Assembly: GCA_938040735.1 (NCBI GenBank)
Contig: CALHYE010000013.1
Span: forward strand, 186,001 to 250,000
DNA from: an uncultured Bellilinea sp.
Lineage (GTDB): Bacteria > Chloroflexota > Anaerolineae > Anaerolineales > Anaerolineaceae
Length of the DNA: 64,000 bases
Reading direction: 5' to 3'
The notes beneath the pieces are model-generated. The model ran no database searches. It was given only the letters and a program-made list of their open reading frames with translations, and was not told the origin of the DNA. Below are positions 49,320-59,366 of the stretch, piece by piece (position 1 is the first letter of the stretch; each line of letters opens with the position of its first letter). The position numbers and the translations under genes are program-made.

Positions 49320-50213
49320 TTAAGCCTCACGCTTAAAGGGCGGTAGTTGGACGATGCCTTCAAAAAGGTCTCGTTCAACCCGCCCGTTTTTCGGTTCGGG
49401 GTAGTATTGCATGAAGATTTCCTTCGAGGCAAATAACCGCCGGAGCGGCGCAAATAACCCACCGGTCAACGACCCACCCCCCTGGCTGGCATGGCAGCGC
49501 GAGGCTTCATCGCGAATATCGGCAACCGGACGGTAGTTAATCACAGCATGAGTCGGAAAATCCACTTCGCTAATCGCCGTCAGATCAATATCGCGGTTGC
49601 GGCCGTACTTGCGTGGGTCTTTTCCAACCAAACGCAGAAAACGGACAATCCAGCGCAGAAAACCGCGCGGCATGGTTTGAAAATAAAATTTAGCCGGACG
49701 GTACGGCGGTAGTTGCTCGGCATCCTGCCAGTTTTCATCGGCCGCCATTCGAAAAGCCTCAACGGTTGCCTGATGGATAAAAATGTGGTCGGGGTGACGG
49801 TAACCGCCAATCGGGTCAAATGTAATCAGCACGTCCGGTTTCAAACGGCGGATATAAACTGCAATCTGGGCGGCTACTTGCTCCAGAGGCTGCTGAATTA
49901 AAGCTTGCGGGTGCTGATTGTCGGGCGAACCCGGCATTCCCGAATCGCGCCAGCCGAGAAAGTAGACCCCTGCCAGCCCCAATTTTCCGGCGGCGCAGCG
50001 CAATTCAGCCTCCCGTCGTTCGGCAATGGAGCGGTAGCCCTTCAGATATTCTTCATCCACATCACCCGCTTCGCCTCGGGTGGCGCAAATCAAATGAGTT
50101 GCCACATTGCGGCGGGCATAGTAAGCCAGCGTACCGCCCATCCCAAAAGTTTCATCATCCGGATGAGCCAAAACTGCCAGTAAAACCGGGTTTTCTTTAC
50201 TATTGTCTTTCAT
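49320..50213 (-). CDS. PIG-L family deacetylase
   Basis: VLLAVLAHPDDETFGMGGTLAYYARR, ATRGEAGDVDEEYLKGYRSIAERREAELRCAAGKLG, LITFDPIGGYRHPDHIFIH. Confidence 0.93.
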   Translation of the reverse strand: MKDNSKENPVLLAVLAHPDDETFGMGGTLAYYARRNVATHLICATRGEAGDVDEEYLKGYRSIAERREAELRCAAGKLGLAGVYFLGWRDSGMPGSPDNQHPQALIQQPLEQVAAQIAVYIRRLKPDVLITFDPIGGYRHPDHIFIHQATVEAFRMAADENWQDAEQLPPYRPAKFYFQTMPRGFLRWIVRFLRLVGKDPRKYGRNRDIDLTAISEVDFPTHAVINYRPVADIRDEASRCHASQGGGSLTGGLFAPLRRLFASKEIFMQYYPEPKNGRVERDLFEGIVQLPPFKREA

Positions 50214-50230
50214 GATCCCATATACCTCGT

Positions 50231-51391
50231 TCAATATTTCCACATGGAAGGGTCAACCTGCTCAGCCCAGGCATTCAGACCGCCCCGCAAATTTTTGACT
50301 TTTGCGAATCCCGCAGCCGCCATTTGACGGACACCCCGCGCCGAACGCACACCCGTGCGGCAGAAAAGCACATACTCTCGCTGCGGATCAAGTTCCTTCA
50401 TCCGCTGACCGAGACGCTCCAGAGGGATAACCAGCGCGCCGGGCAAGGCTGCAACCTGCTGCTCAACCGGATCGCGCACATCAATCAACACCACCTCATC
50501 CTCCGTTTCCAAACGTCGTTTCAAGTCCAACGGCTCAATTACACGGTTGGTTTCCAATCCGTTTTCCGGCAAAGCCCGTGCCGGCGCTCCACAAAAGGCT
50601 TCGTAATCTATCAAACCCGTAATTTCGGGCGATTCACCGCACACCTTGCAACCGGGATTTTTGCGCAGGTGGATCATCTGCACACTCATATCCAGCGCAT
50701 CATACAGCAGCAACTTGCCGGTTAAAGGTTCACCAATTCCCAGGATAAGCTTAATCACCTCGGTTGCCTGAATTGAGCCAATCGTACCGGGCAATACCCC
50801 AAACACACCCGCATCTGCGCAGGATGGCACAGTATCCGGCGGAGGTGGTTCAGGGAACAGACAGCGGTAGCACGGACCGTGTCGCGCATCAAAGACACTC
50901 ACCTGCCCCTCAAAACGGAAAATCGAGCCATAGACAAACGGCTTACCGCTCAGCACCGCCAGATCGTTCAGCAAATAACGGGTTGGGAAGTTATCGCTGC
51001 CGTCCACCAGAATATCGTAATCTGCGGCAATACGTTCGGCATTTTGGGAGGTAAACACCTCATTATAAATATCCACCTGCACAAACGGGTTCAACGCCAG
51101 TAATCGGCTGCGTGCCGACTCAACTTTCAACATTCCAATCCGCTGGGTATCATGAATAATCTGGCGCTGCAAGTTGGAAGCATCCACCACATCGTAGTCC
51201 ACAATCCCAATCCGCCCAACCCCGGCAGCCGCCAGATACAAAGCAATCGGAGAGCCCAATCCCCCGCTGCCGACCAGCAACACCGAGGCGGCTTTTAACT
51301 TTCGTTGTCCTTCCAGGCCCACCTCAGGAATCAACAAGTGGCGCGAGTAGCGCAGAATTTCCTCTTGGGTCAGTTTGCCTTTTCCAGCCAT
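50231..51391 (-). CDS. ThiF/MoeB-family adenylyltransferase fused to C-terminal rhodanese domain
   Basis: RYSRHLLIPEVGLEGQRKLKAASVLLVGSGGLGSPIALYLAAAGVG; CKVCG; rhodanese VVLIDVRDPVEQQVAALPGALVIPL...YVLFCRTGVRSARGV. Confidence 0.94.
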   Translation of the reverse strand: MAGKGKLTQEEILRYSRHLLIPEVGLEGQRKLKAASVLLVGSGGLGSPIALYLAAAGVGRIGIVDYDVVDASNLQRQIIHDTQRIGMLKVESARSRLLALNPFVQVDIYNEVFTSQNAERIAADYDILVDGSDNFPTRYLLNDLAVLSGKPFVYGSIFRFEGQVSVFDARHGPCYRCLFPEPPPPDTVPSCADAGVFGVLPGTIGSIQATEVIKLILGIGEPLTGKLLLYDALDMSVQMIHLRKNPGCKVCGESPEITGLIDYEAFCGAPARALPENGLETNRVIEPLDLKRRLETEDEVVLIDVRDPVEQQVAALPGALVIPLERLGQRMKELDPQREYVLFCRTGVRSARGVRQMAAAGFAKVKNLRGGLNAWAEQVDPSMWKY

Positions 51392-51511
51392 GGATTTCAT
51401 CCCTTCGCTAGTTCGATGACAAAAATTGTACTACGAAGTAGCCGATCAAGCGGTTCGCTGCACATGATTCGGACAAATCAAGGGGCAATTTTCTGGCAGC
51501 GAAGAAGAAAA

Positions 51512-51555
51512 CCCCTGCCAGTTTTTGCCATATGGTGCAACGGGCAGGGGCTGAT
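51512..51555 (-). terminator. Putative terminator downstream of ahcY
   Basis: Minus strand CCCCTGCC...GGCAGGGG followed by TTTTC; long loop with internal pairing. Confidence 0.55.
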
Positions 51556-51609
51556 GATCACGGCTCACCCCTAAAAATGGGCGGCAGTGCAAGGTTTCTC
51601 AAAAAGGGT

Positions 51610-52890
<1,281 letters not shown>

Positions 52891-53856
52891 TTAAGCCGTT
52901 TTTTCTAACATCCGTTCCATCGCTCCGCCGTCATCAAAATGGGTGCGGAAGCGTGCAATAAACTCTTCCACCGTAAAATAATGCGATTGCGTGCCGCGCT
53001 GCTCCAGACAGTAGGCTGCCGCCAGCGAGCCCATCTTGCCGCAAATTTCAAAATCAAAACCTAACCGCCAGCCCCTCAAAAAGCCCGCCCGGAAGGCATC
53101 TCCAACGCCGGTTGGATCCACAATTTTGTCCACCGGCACAGCCGGAACTTCTACCTCGCTGGATTGCGAGTAAATTGAAGCTCCCTTAGCCCCGCGGGTA
53201 ATCACCACCAACGGGACACGGCGCAAGATAAACTCCGCGCTGAAGCCGGTATGTTTTTGCAGCAATTCCCATTCGTATTCATTGACAAACAGACTGTAAG
53301 CCCCATCCACTCCTCGCCGCAACTCATCCGGGTTCGACCGGGCAATTTGCTGGCTGGGATCATAAACATAGGGTATCTGCATTTGTTTGCATTCTTCGAC
53401 ATAACGATCCATCGCTAGCGGATCATTGGGTGAAATTACTACCATCTCAGGACGGGATTTCAGCGCTTCGAGGGATAATTCACGGGCATAAGCCATCGCG
53501 CCGGTGTAAAAACTGCAAATTTGGTTATTGGCGAGGTCGGTGTTGGCAAAAAAACTGGCGGTAAAAACTCCCGGCACGATTCGAATGTAGGTCGTATCAA
53601 TGTGATGACTTTCCAACCATTGGCGGTAATCCTCAAAATCTTCTCCGGCAGTGCCAAAAATGAGCGGTTTATCCCCCAGCAAAGCCATCGTATAGGCGAT
53701 ATTGGGCGCAATACCCCCGCGCTGCCGCACCATATGATCCACCAGAAACGAAAGGCTGATGGAGTCCAGGCGATCCGGCATGATATGATCTTTGAAGTAG
53801 CCGGGAAAGGTCATCAAGTAGTCATAGGCAATTGAGCCGGTCAGAACAATACTCAT
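52891..53856 (-). CDS. PfkB-family kinase, probable adenosine kinase
   Basis: MSIVLTGSIAYDYLMTFPGYFKDHIMPD..., GGIAPNIAYTMALLG, VVITRGAKGASIYS, DPTGVGDAFRAGFLRGW; adjacent to ahcY. Confidence 0.85.
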   Translation of the reverse strand: MSIVLTGSIAYDYLMTFPGYFKDHIMPDRLDSISLSFLVDHMVRQRGGIAPNIAYTMALLGDKPLIFGTAGEDFEDYRQWLESHHIDTTYIRIVPGVFTASFFANTDLANNQICSFYTGAMAYARELSLEALKSRPEMVVISPNDPLAMDRYVEECKQMQIPYVYDPSQQIARSNPDELRRGVDGAYSLFVNEYEWELLQKHTGFSAEFILRRVPLVVITRGAKGASIYSQSSEVEVPAVPVDKIVDPTGVGDAFRAGFLRGWRLGFDFEICGKMGSLAAAYCLEQRGTQSHYFTVEEFIARFRTHFDDGGAMERMLEKTA

Positions 53857-53927
53857 GCTGGATTTCGTGTCCCTGTCTATCAACAAATTACCGATTCACT
53901 CCTGAAACTCGCAAAAGTTCATCAAAA

Positions 53928-53947
53928 TCGCTCCCCCTAGGGAGCGA
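53928..53947 (-). promoter_or_regulatory. 8-bp GC-rich stem-loop followed by TTTT, at the predicted TSS of the PfkB-ahcY operon
   Basis: Minus strand TCGCTCCC-TAGG-GGGAGCGA-TTTT. Confidence 0.6.
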
Positions 53948-53951
53948 GTAG

Positions 53952-53960
53952 ATTATACCA
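53952..53960 (-). promoter_or_regulatory. Extended -10 promoter of PfkB-ahcY operon
   Basis: Minus strand TGGTATAAT. Confidence 0.6.
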
Positions 53961-53992
53961 TTGAAAAAAGCAGGATGACGAAACTCCAAACA

Positions 53993-54021
53993 TTGACACA
54001 TCTCCTACATTCCGGTATAAG
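53993..54021 (+). promoter_or_regulatory. Sigma70 promoter of lytic transglycosylase gene
   Basis: TTGACA-17 nt-TATAAG; -10 ends 5 nt before ATG at 54027. Confidence 0.75.
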
Positions 54022-54026
54022 GCATT

Positions 54027-56444
54027 ATGCCGCAAATGAAAAACATCCGCTTTTTATTAATAATCATCTTGCTGGTGTTGATGGGTTGCAACCTGCCCAC
54101 CTCACTCAATCGTTCAGCCAATCCGCCTGAGGGGCCGGCGACCGCGCAGCCTCAAAATTTGAACACGCCAACGCTCCCCCCTCCAACACCTACTCCAACT
54201 CCTCTGCCGGCGACCCGTGTGGCTCAGGGCGATACGGCTTTGTTGATGGGCGATACCCAACGCGCCCGTCAGGAATATCAGTCTGCCGCAATGGCAACCA
54301 CGGACCTTGAAATTCAGGCAGCAGCGCTGGTTGGTATTGGACGCTCCTATCTGGAAGAAAGGAATTATCGGCAAGCCATCGAAACTCTGCTGGCTCTCAT
54401 CAAGGAACATCCAGCCAATCATTCCCTTGCAAATGGGTATTACTTTCTGGCAGAAGCCTACCTCGCTTTGGGAGAAAACCAGCAAGCGGCAGAAGCCTAC
54501 GAAATGTACCTTCAACTCAAACCGGGTATTTTAGACGACCTGATCGCCGAAAAGGCCGGCGAAGCCTGGATGGCTGCCGGTCAATATGAAAAGGCTATTC
54601 AATCTTTCCAGAAGGCCATTCAGGCTATCGCAACGCAGGATACCGCCCGCCTAAAAATCCGTATCGGTCAGGCCTACCAGCGACTGAATGATTCGGAAGC
54701 CGCAATCCGTCAGTATCTGGATGCCTACGAAAGCACCCCTAACGAATATTACAAAGCTCAGGCCAACTTTTTGGCAGGTCAGGCCTATCTGATGCTGGGA
54801 TTCCCGGAACAGGCTTATGCCCGCTTTCAGGACTCGGTCAACAACTTCCCGCGCTACTACGATACCTACTCAGGTTTAATTGAACTGGTCAACGCCGGTC
54901 AGCCGGTTAATCAACTCAACCGCGGGTTGGTCAACTATTTTGCCGGGCAGTACGCGCTTTCGGCAGAGGTTCTGCTGGGTTACATCAATAACAACCCGGA
55001 TCACGATGGCACTCCCCACCACTACCGCGCCCTTGCCCTGCGCCAAATCAACAACCCGAAAGGGGCATTGGAGGAATGGCAAACTTTGATTCGCGATCAC
55101 CCCGGCGATCGGTTTTATTCAACCGCCTGGCAGGAAATAGCCTACACGCAATGGGCGTTTTTAGAGGATTTTGAAGGGGCTGCCAATACCCTGTTGACAT
55201 TTGTGTCTCAAAATCCCTCTTCCAACGAAGCCCCCAACGCCTTATTCAGCGCTGCCCGCATTCTGGAACGCAGCAACCGCCTGACCCGCGCGGCTGAAAC
55301 GTGGGAGCGCTTGCTTCAAGAATACCCGGCTGCCTCCATCAGCCCCAGAGCCCAGTTTCTTGCCGGCATAACCTACTATCGTCTTGGCGCGGATGATCGC
55401 GCCCTAAACGCGCTCCAACGGCAGGTGGTACTCTCCACCTCTCCCAACGATCAGGCGGCTGCCTTATTATGGATTGGAAAAATCCAGCAACGAGCGGGCA
55501 ATCCCGAAGCAGCCCGTAGCGCCTGGCAGCAGGCTGCTGCCCTTGACCCAACGGGATATTACAGTGAACGGGCAGACGAGTTGCTCAACAATCAGCCTCC
55601 CTTTCATTCGCCAGCGGTGTATGATTTGGGTGTAGACTGGTCAACCGAGCAGCAACGCGCCGAAGAATGGCTGCGCGATACCTTTACCCTTCTTCCCGAA
55701 ATAGATTTGAAAGGCACGGGAGATTTAGCTCAAAACCCGCGCTTCGTCCGTGGGATGGCCTTGTGGGAACTCGGCCTCTATCAAGCCGGCCGTGGGGAAT
55801 TTGAAAGCCTGCGGGAAGAAATATCCTCAGACCCGGCAGCCCTTTATCGTTTTCTCAACATCATGCTTGAAATTGGAGCTTACCGGCCGGCAATTTTCGC
55901 CAGCCGTCAGATCCTCAATCTGGCCGGGATGGACAATCTTCAAACTTTAAACGCTCCCCGCTTTTTCAATCTGGTTCGCTTTGGAACTTACTACAAGGAT
56001 GTCGTGATGCAGGAAGCCAATGAAACCGGCCTGCATCCGCTATTGCTGTTCAGTATCATCCGTCAGGAATCCTTTTTTGAAACCTTTGTGATTTCCAGCG
56101 CCGGAGCGCGGGGGTTAATGCAGATCATGCCGGCCACCGGACAGGAACTGGCCGAGCGTTATGGTTACCCCGATTTTCAAGTCGAAGACCTGCATAATCC
56201 GCTGATCAATATCCGCTTGGGGGCAAAATATCTGGCCAACCAGCGCGATTATTTCGGCGGAGATTTATACCTGGCTCTGGCAGCCTACAACGGCGGGCCG
56301 GGCAACGCCTACTCCTGGTCACAACTTTCTGACGGCGATCCGGACCTGTTTTTAGAAGTTATCCGTTTTGAAGAAACCCAGCGGTATATTCGCTCTATCG
56401 CCGAATTGATGAATATTTACCGGCTCATATATGAGAGAAGATAA
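54027..56444 (+). CDS. TPR-repeat lytic transglycosylase (Slt70-like) lipoprotein
   Basis: Lipobox VLMGC; multiple TPR-like repeats; C-terminal LHPLLLFSIIRQESFFETFVISSAGARGLMQIMPATGQELAERYGYPDF...LALAAYNGGPGNAYSW. Confidence 0.95.
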   Translation: MPQMKNIRFLLIIILLVLMGCNLPTSLNRSANPPEGPATAQPQNLNTPTLPPPTPTPTPLPATRVAQGDTALLMGDTQRARQEYQSAAMATTDLEIQAAALVGIGRSYLEERNYRQAIETLLALIKEHPANHSLANGYYFLAEAYLALGENQQAAEAYEMYLQLKPGILDDLIAEKAGEAWMAAGQYEKAIQSFQKAIQAIATQDTARLKIRIGQAYQRLNDSEAAIRQYLDAYESTPNEYYKAQANFLAGQAYLMLGFPEQAYARFQDSVNNFPRYYDTYSGLIELVNAGQPVNQLNRGLVNYFAGQYALSAEVLLGYINNNPDHDGTPHHYRALALRQINNPKGALEEWQTLIRDHPGDRFYSTAWQEIAYTQWAFLEDFEGAANTLLTFVSQNPSSNEAPNALFSAARILERSNRLTRAAETWERLLQEYPAASISPRAQFLAGITYYRLGADDRALNALQRQVVLSTSPNDQAAALLWIGKIQQRAGNPEAARSAWQQAAALDPTGYYSERADELLNNQPPFHSPAVYDLGVDWSTEQQRAEEWLRDTFTLLPEIDLKGTGDLAQNPRFVRGMALWELGLYQAGRGEFESLREEISSDPAALYRFLNIMLEIGAYRPAIFASRQILNLAGMDNLQTLNAPRFFNLVRFGTYYKDVVMQEANETGLHPLLLFSIIRQESFFETFVISSAGARGLMQIMPATGQELAERYGYPDFQVEDLHNPLINIRLGAKYLANQRDYFGGDLYLALAAYNGGPGNAYSWSQLSDGDPDLFLEVIRFEETQRYIRSIAELMNIYRLIYERR

Positions 56445-56595
56445 GGGATGAAATAGTTCATCATCGCTTAATCCCCTATAAGTGCGCCACTACAAATTTC
56501 CATGTTGATTCTTGAAAAAAGAAAAACACCCTATCGTATAACGAGTAACGGATGATTTTCTTATGCAAGCAATAACTTTTTGGAAATTGATTACG

Positions 56596-57087
56596 ATGGA
56601 TACAACTAACTTTCTTGAAACTCTGATCGGTTTTTTCAAGAATAAGGGGATTCGATTTTGCGTGATTGGCGGACAGGCAGTAAACGCTTATGTTGAGCCG
56701 CTGGTAAGTTTGGATTTAGATCTTGCCATCGCGGTTGATTCGCTGGAAGAATTAGAGAAAAGTCTGGCGCAAAAATTTAATGTCCAGCGTTTACCCCACC
56801 GTCTGAATGTTTTATTACCCGGTTCTGACCTGAGGGTTCAAATTCAAACGGATGAACGTTATCAATCCATTGTTAATCGCGCCAGCGAAATGAACGTGCT
56901 GGGAATGAACCTGCCGGTAGCCAGTTTAGAGGATATCCTGCAAGGGAAAATATGGGCAATATTGGATCCCGATCGACGCGGCAGCAAACGTCAAAAAGAC
57001 CTGGCAGATATTGCCCGCATCCTCGAAAGTTTTCCTCACTTGAGAGATAAAGTTCCTGCAGAGATCCTAAAGAGGTTGGAAATATGA
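56596..57087 (+). CDS. Nucleotidyltransferase-like protein (AbiEii/MNT-like fold candidate)
   Basis: FFKNKGIRFCVIGGQAVNAYVEPLVSLDLDLAIAVDSLEELEKSL: GG-x(n)-DLDLAI nucleotidyltransferase-like motif; KRQKDLADIARIL. Confidence 0.7.
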   Translation: MDTTNFLETLIGFFKNKGIRFCVIGGQAVNAYVEPLVSLDLDLAIAVDSLEELEKSLAQKFNVQRLPHRLNVLLPGSDLRVQIQTDERYQSIVNRASEMNVLGMNLPVASLEDILQGKIWAILDPDRRGSKRQKDLADIARILESFPHLRDKVPAEILKRLEI

Positions 57088-57125
57088 ATTGGGACAGGCA
57101 AAACCGCCTGCCCCAATTCCTTTTT
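57087..57125 (+). terminator. Bidirectional terminator hairpin
   Basis: aattgggacaggc-aaaacc-gcctgccccaatt (13-bp stem, one mismatch) followed by CCTTTTT. Confidence 0.85.
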
Positions 57126-58383
57126 ATAGCAAAATCAGGGCCGGTTTTTCAAGGTAATTCTTCAAAGCCTGCATAAACCTGGCCGCCTCAGCCCCATCGG
57201 TAATCCGATGATCGGCAGAAAGGGTCATCTTCATCCGTAAACCGGCTTGGACAACACCATTTTCCACCACCGGCGTTTCCTTTACCGATCCAACCGCCAA
57301 TATTGCCGCTTCCGGCGGGTTGATGATCGCTACAAAATGCTCAACTTCAAACATGCCTAAATTACTGATGGAGAAGGTTGAACCTTCAATGTCCTCCGGA
57401 CGGACCTTTCCGGCTCTGGCCCTCGCAACCATTTCCTTGACTTCCTGGGAGATTACACCAAGAGATTTGTAATCCGCATCTTTACACACAATCGTCATCA
57501 GCCCGCTTTCAAGCGCAACCGCAACACCGATATTTCGACGGCCGTGGCGGATAATTTCATTTCCCTGCAAAGAAGCATTCAGGTTGGGATATTGCCTGAG
57601 CGCCAGCGCAGCGGCTTTAATAATAAAATCATTGACCGATAACTTCTGCTCATCAGGCAGTTGACTGTTGAACTGCTTACGCAGCTCCATCACAGCCTCC
57701 ATATTCACTTCGCTGGTCAGATAAAAGTGGGGAATCTGTGTTTTGGACTCAACCATCCGGCGGCCGATAATGGAGCGCAATTTATCTACTGCCACTCGTT
57801 GATCTTCGGCGGCCGGAGCCGGGGCAACTGCCGGCGCACTAACCGGCGCCGCTGGTGTTTCGATCGGTAGAGGAGATGCAGCCGGCGCTGCCTGCAGCGC
57901 TTTTTCAATATCCCGCTTGACAACCCGTCCACCCGGCCCGCTGCCTTGAATCTGTTTCAGGTTGATCCCATATTCCTGCGCCATTCGACGGGCAAGCGGT
58001 GAGGCTTTGGTGCGTCCATCGTCTTCTAAAACGGCTGCGGCCTGACTTGCAGGAAGGGGCTGCTCGGCTTCTTCCTCCGTTTGAACGGGAGCCGCTTGGG
58101 GTTCTTCGCCGCTTGCAACATCCGGCAAGTCCTTGACTTCCTCACCCGGCGCAGCAACGACGGCGATAGGGGTGCCCACCGGAACAATATCGCCGGCCTT
58201 TACCAGATGGCGGTACACAACCCCCGCCGCGCTGGATTCCACTTCAACGGTGGCTTTATCGGTTTCAATCTCGGCTAACACCTGCCCTTTTTCGATTTGT
58301 TCGCCTTCACCGACCACCCAGCGCACCAGGGTGCCTTCCGCCATATCGAAACCCAATTTGGGCATTGCAATAATTTCAGCCAT
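57124..58383 (-). CDS. pdhC: 2-oxo acid dehydrogenase E2 (dihydrolipoamide acyltransferase)
   Basis: Lipoyl domain EIETDKATVEVESSAAG; E3-binding domain ASPLARRMAQEYGINLKQIQGSGPGGRVVKRDIEKAL; catalytic LSADHRITDGAEAARFM. Confidence 0.95.
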   Translation of the reverse strand: MAEIIAMPKLGFDMAEGTLVRWVVGEGEQIEKGQVLAEIETDKATVEVESSAAGVVYRHLVKAGDIVPVGTPIAVVAAPGEEVKDLPDVASGEEPQAAPVQTEEEAEQPLPASQAAAVLEDDGRTKASPLARRMAQEYGINLKQIQGSGPGGRVVKRDIEKALQAAPAASPLPIETPAAPVSAPAVAPAPAAEDQRVAVDKLRSIIGRRMVESKTQIPHFYLTSEVNMEAVMELRKQFNSQLPDEQKLSVNDFIIKAAALALRQYPNLNASLQGNEIIRHGRRNIGVAVALESGLMTIVCKDADYKSLGVISQEVKEMVARARAGKVRPEDIEGSTFSISNLGMFEVEHFVAIINPPEAAILAVGSVKETPVVENGVVQAGLRMKMTLSADHRITDGAEAARFMQALKNYLEKPALILL

Positions 58384-59354
58384 TACAATACCTCCTTGAC
58401 TGCCTTTATTACGTCCTCCACTTGCGGCAGAGCCATCTGTTCCAATGTGCGGTTGTACGGTAAGGGCACTTCTGCCTGGGCTACCCGCTTGATGGGAGCA
58501 TCCACATAATCAAAAGCCTCTTCGTAAATGCGGCTGGCGACTTCTGCCCCAACCCCATAGGATTTCCAGCCTTCTTCTACGATGACCGCCCGGTTGGTCT
58601 TCTTAAAGGACTCCAGCACCGGAGCCATATCCAGCGGGCGCAACGAGCGCAGGTCTACGATCTCCACTTCAATCCCCTCCTTCGCCAGTTGATCGGCGGC
58701 TTTGGTGGAGATTTCCAGCATTTTGGAGTAAGTGACAATCGTCACATGCCGGCCTTCGCGCTGGATGGTGGATTTACCCAGCGGCACAATGTAATCGCCT
58801 TCCGGCACTTCACCGCGAGTCTGGTACAGGGTTGCATGTTCGATGAACAAGACCGGGTCTTGGCTGCGAATGGCAGCTTTCAGCAACCCTTTGGCATCCG
58901 CCGGCGTGCCGGGCGCCACCACTTTCAAACCGGGGAAATGAGCGAAAACAGCGTCGGGAGTTTGAGAGTGAGTGGCTCCCAATTGCCGCCCGCCGCCGCC
59001 CACAGCCCGGATGACCAGCGGCAGGATCATTTGTCCGCCGAACATGTAATGCAGCTTGGCAGCCTGATTGACAATGTGATCCATTGCCGAAAAAGCAAAA
59101 TTGATGGTCATTAACTCAGCAATCGGGCGCAGGCCGGTTAGAGCAGCTCCAATCGCCGCTCCAATAATTACGGCTTCGGCAATAGGGGTATCGCGTACGC
59201 GCTCCGGCCCAAAGTGATCATAAAATCCTTTGGTCACCGCATAGGTTCCGCCCCACACGCCTACTTCTTCCCCTAAGATAAAAACACTGGGGTCTCGCTC
59301 CATTTCCTCCCACAATGCCTGAGAGATGGCTTCTCGCATGGTTATTCTTGCCAT
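58383..59354 (-). CDS. pdhB: Pyruvate dehydrogenase E1 component beta subunit
   Basis: ITMREAISQALWEEMERDPSVFILGEEVGVWGGTYAVTKGFYDHFGPERVRDTPIAEAVIIGAAIGAALTGLRPIAELM. Confidence 0.95.
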   Translation of the reverse strand: MARITMREAISQALWEEMERDPSVFILGEEVGVWGGTYAVTKGFYDHFGPERVRDTPIAEAVIIGAAIGAALTGLRPIAELMTINFAFSAMDHIVNQAAKLHYMFGGQMILPLVIRAVGGGGRQLGATHSQTPDAVFAHFPGLKVVAPGTPADAKGLLKAAIRSQDPVLFIEHATLYQTRGEVPEGDYIVPLGKSTIQREGRHVTIVTYSKMLEISTKAADQLAKEGIEVEIVDLRSLRPLDMAPVLESFKKTNRAVIVEEGWKSYGVGAEVASRIYEEAFDYVDAPIKRVAQAEVPLPYNRTLEQMALPQVEDVIKAVKEVL

Positions 59355-59366
59355 AATGTCACCCCG

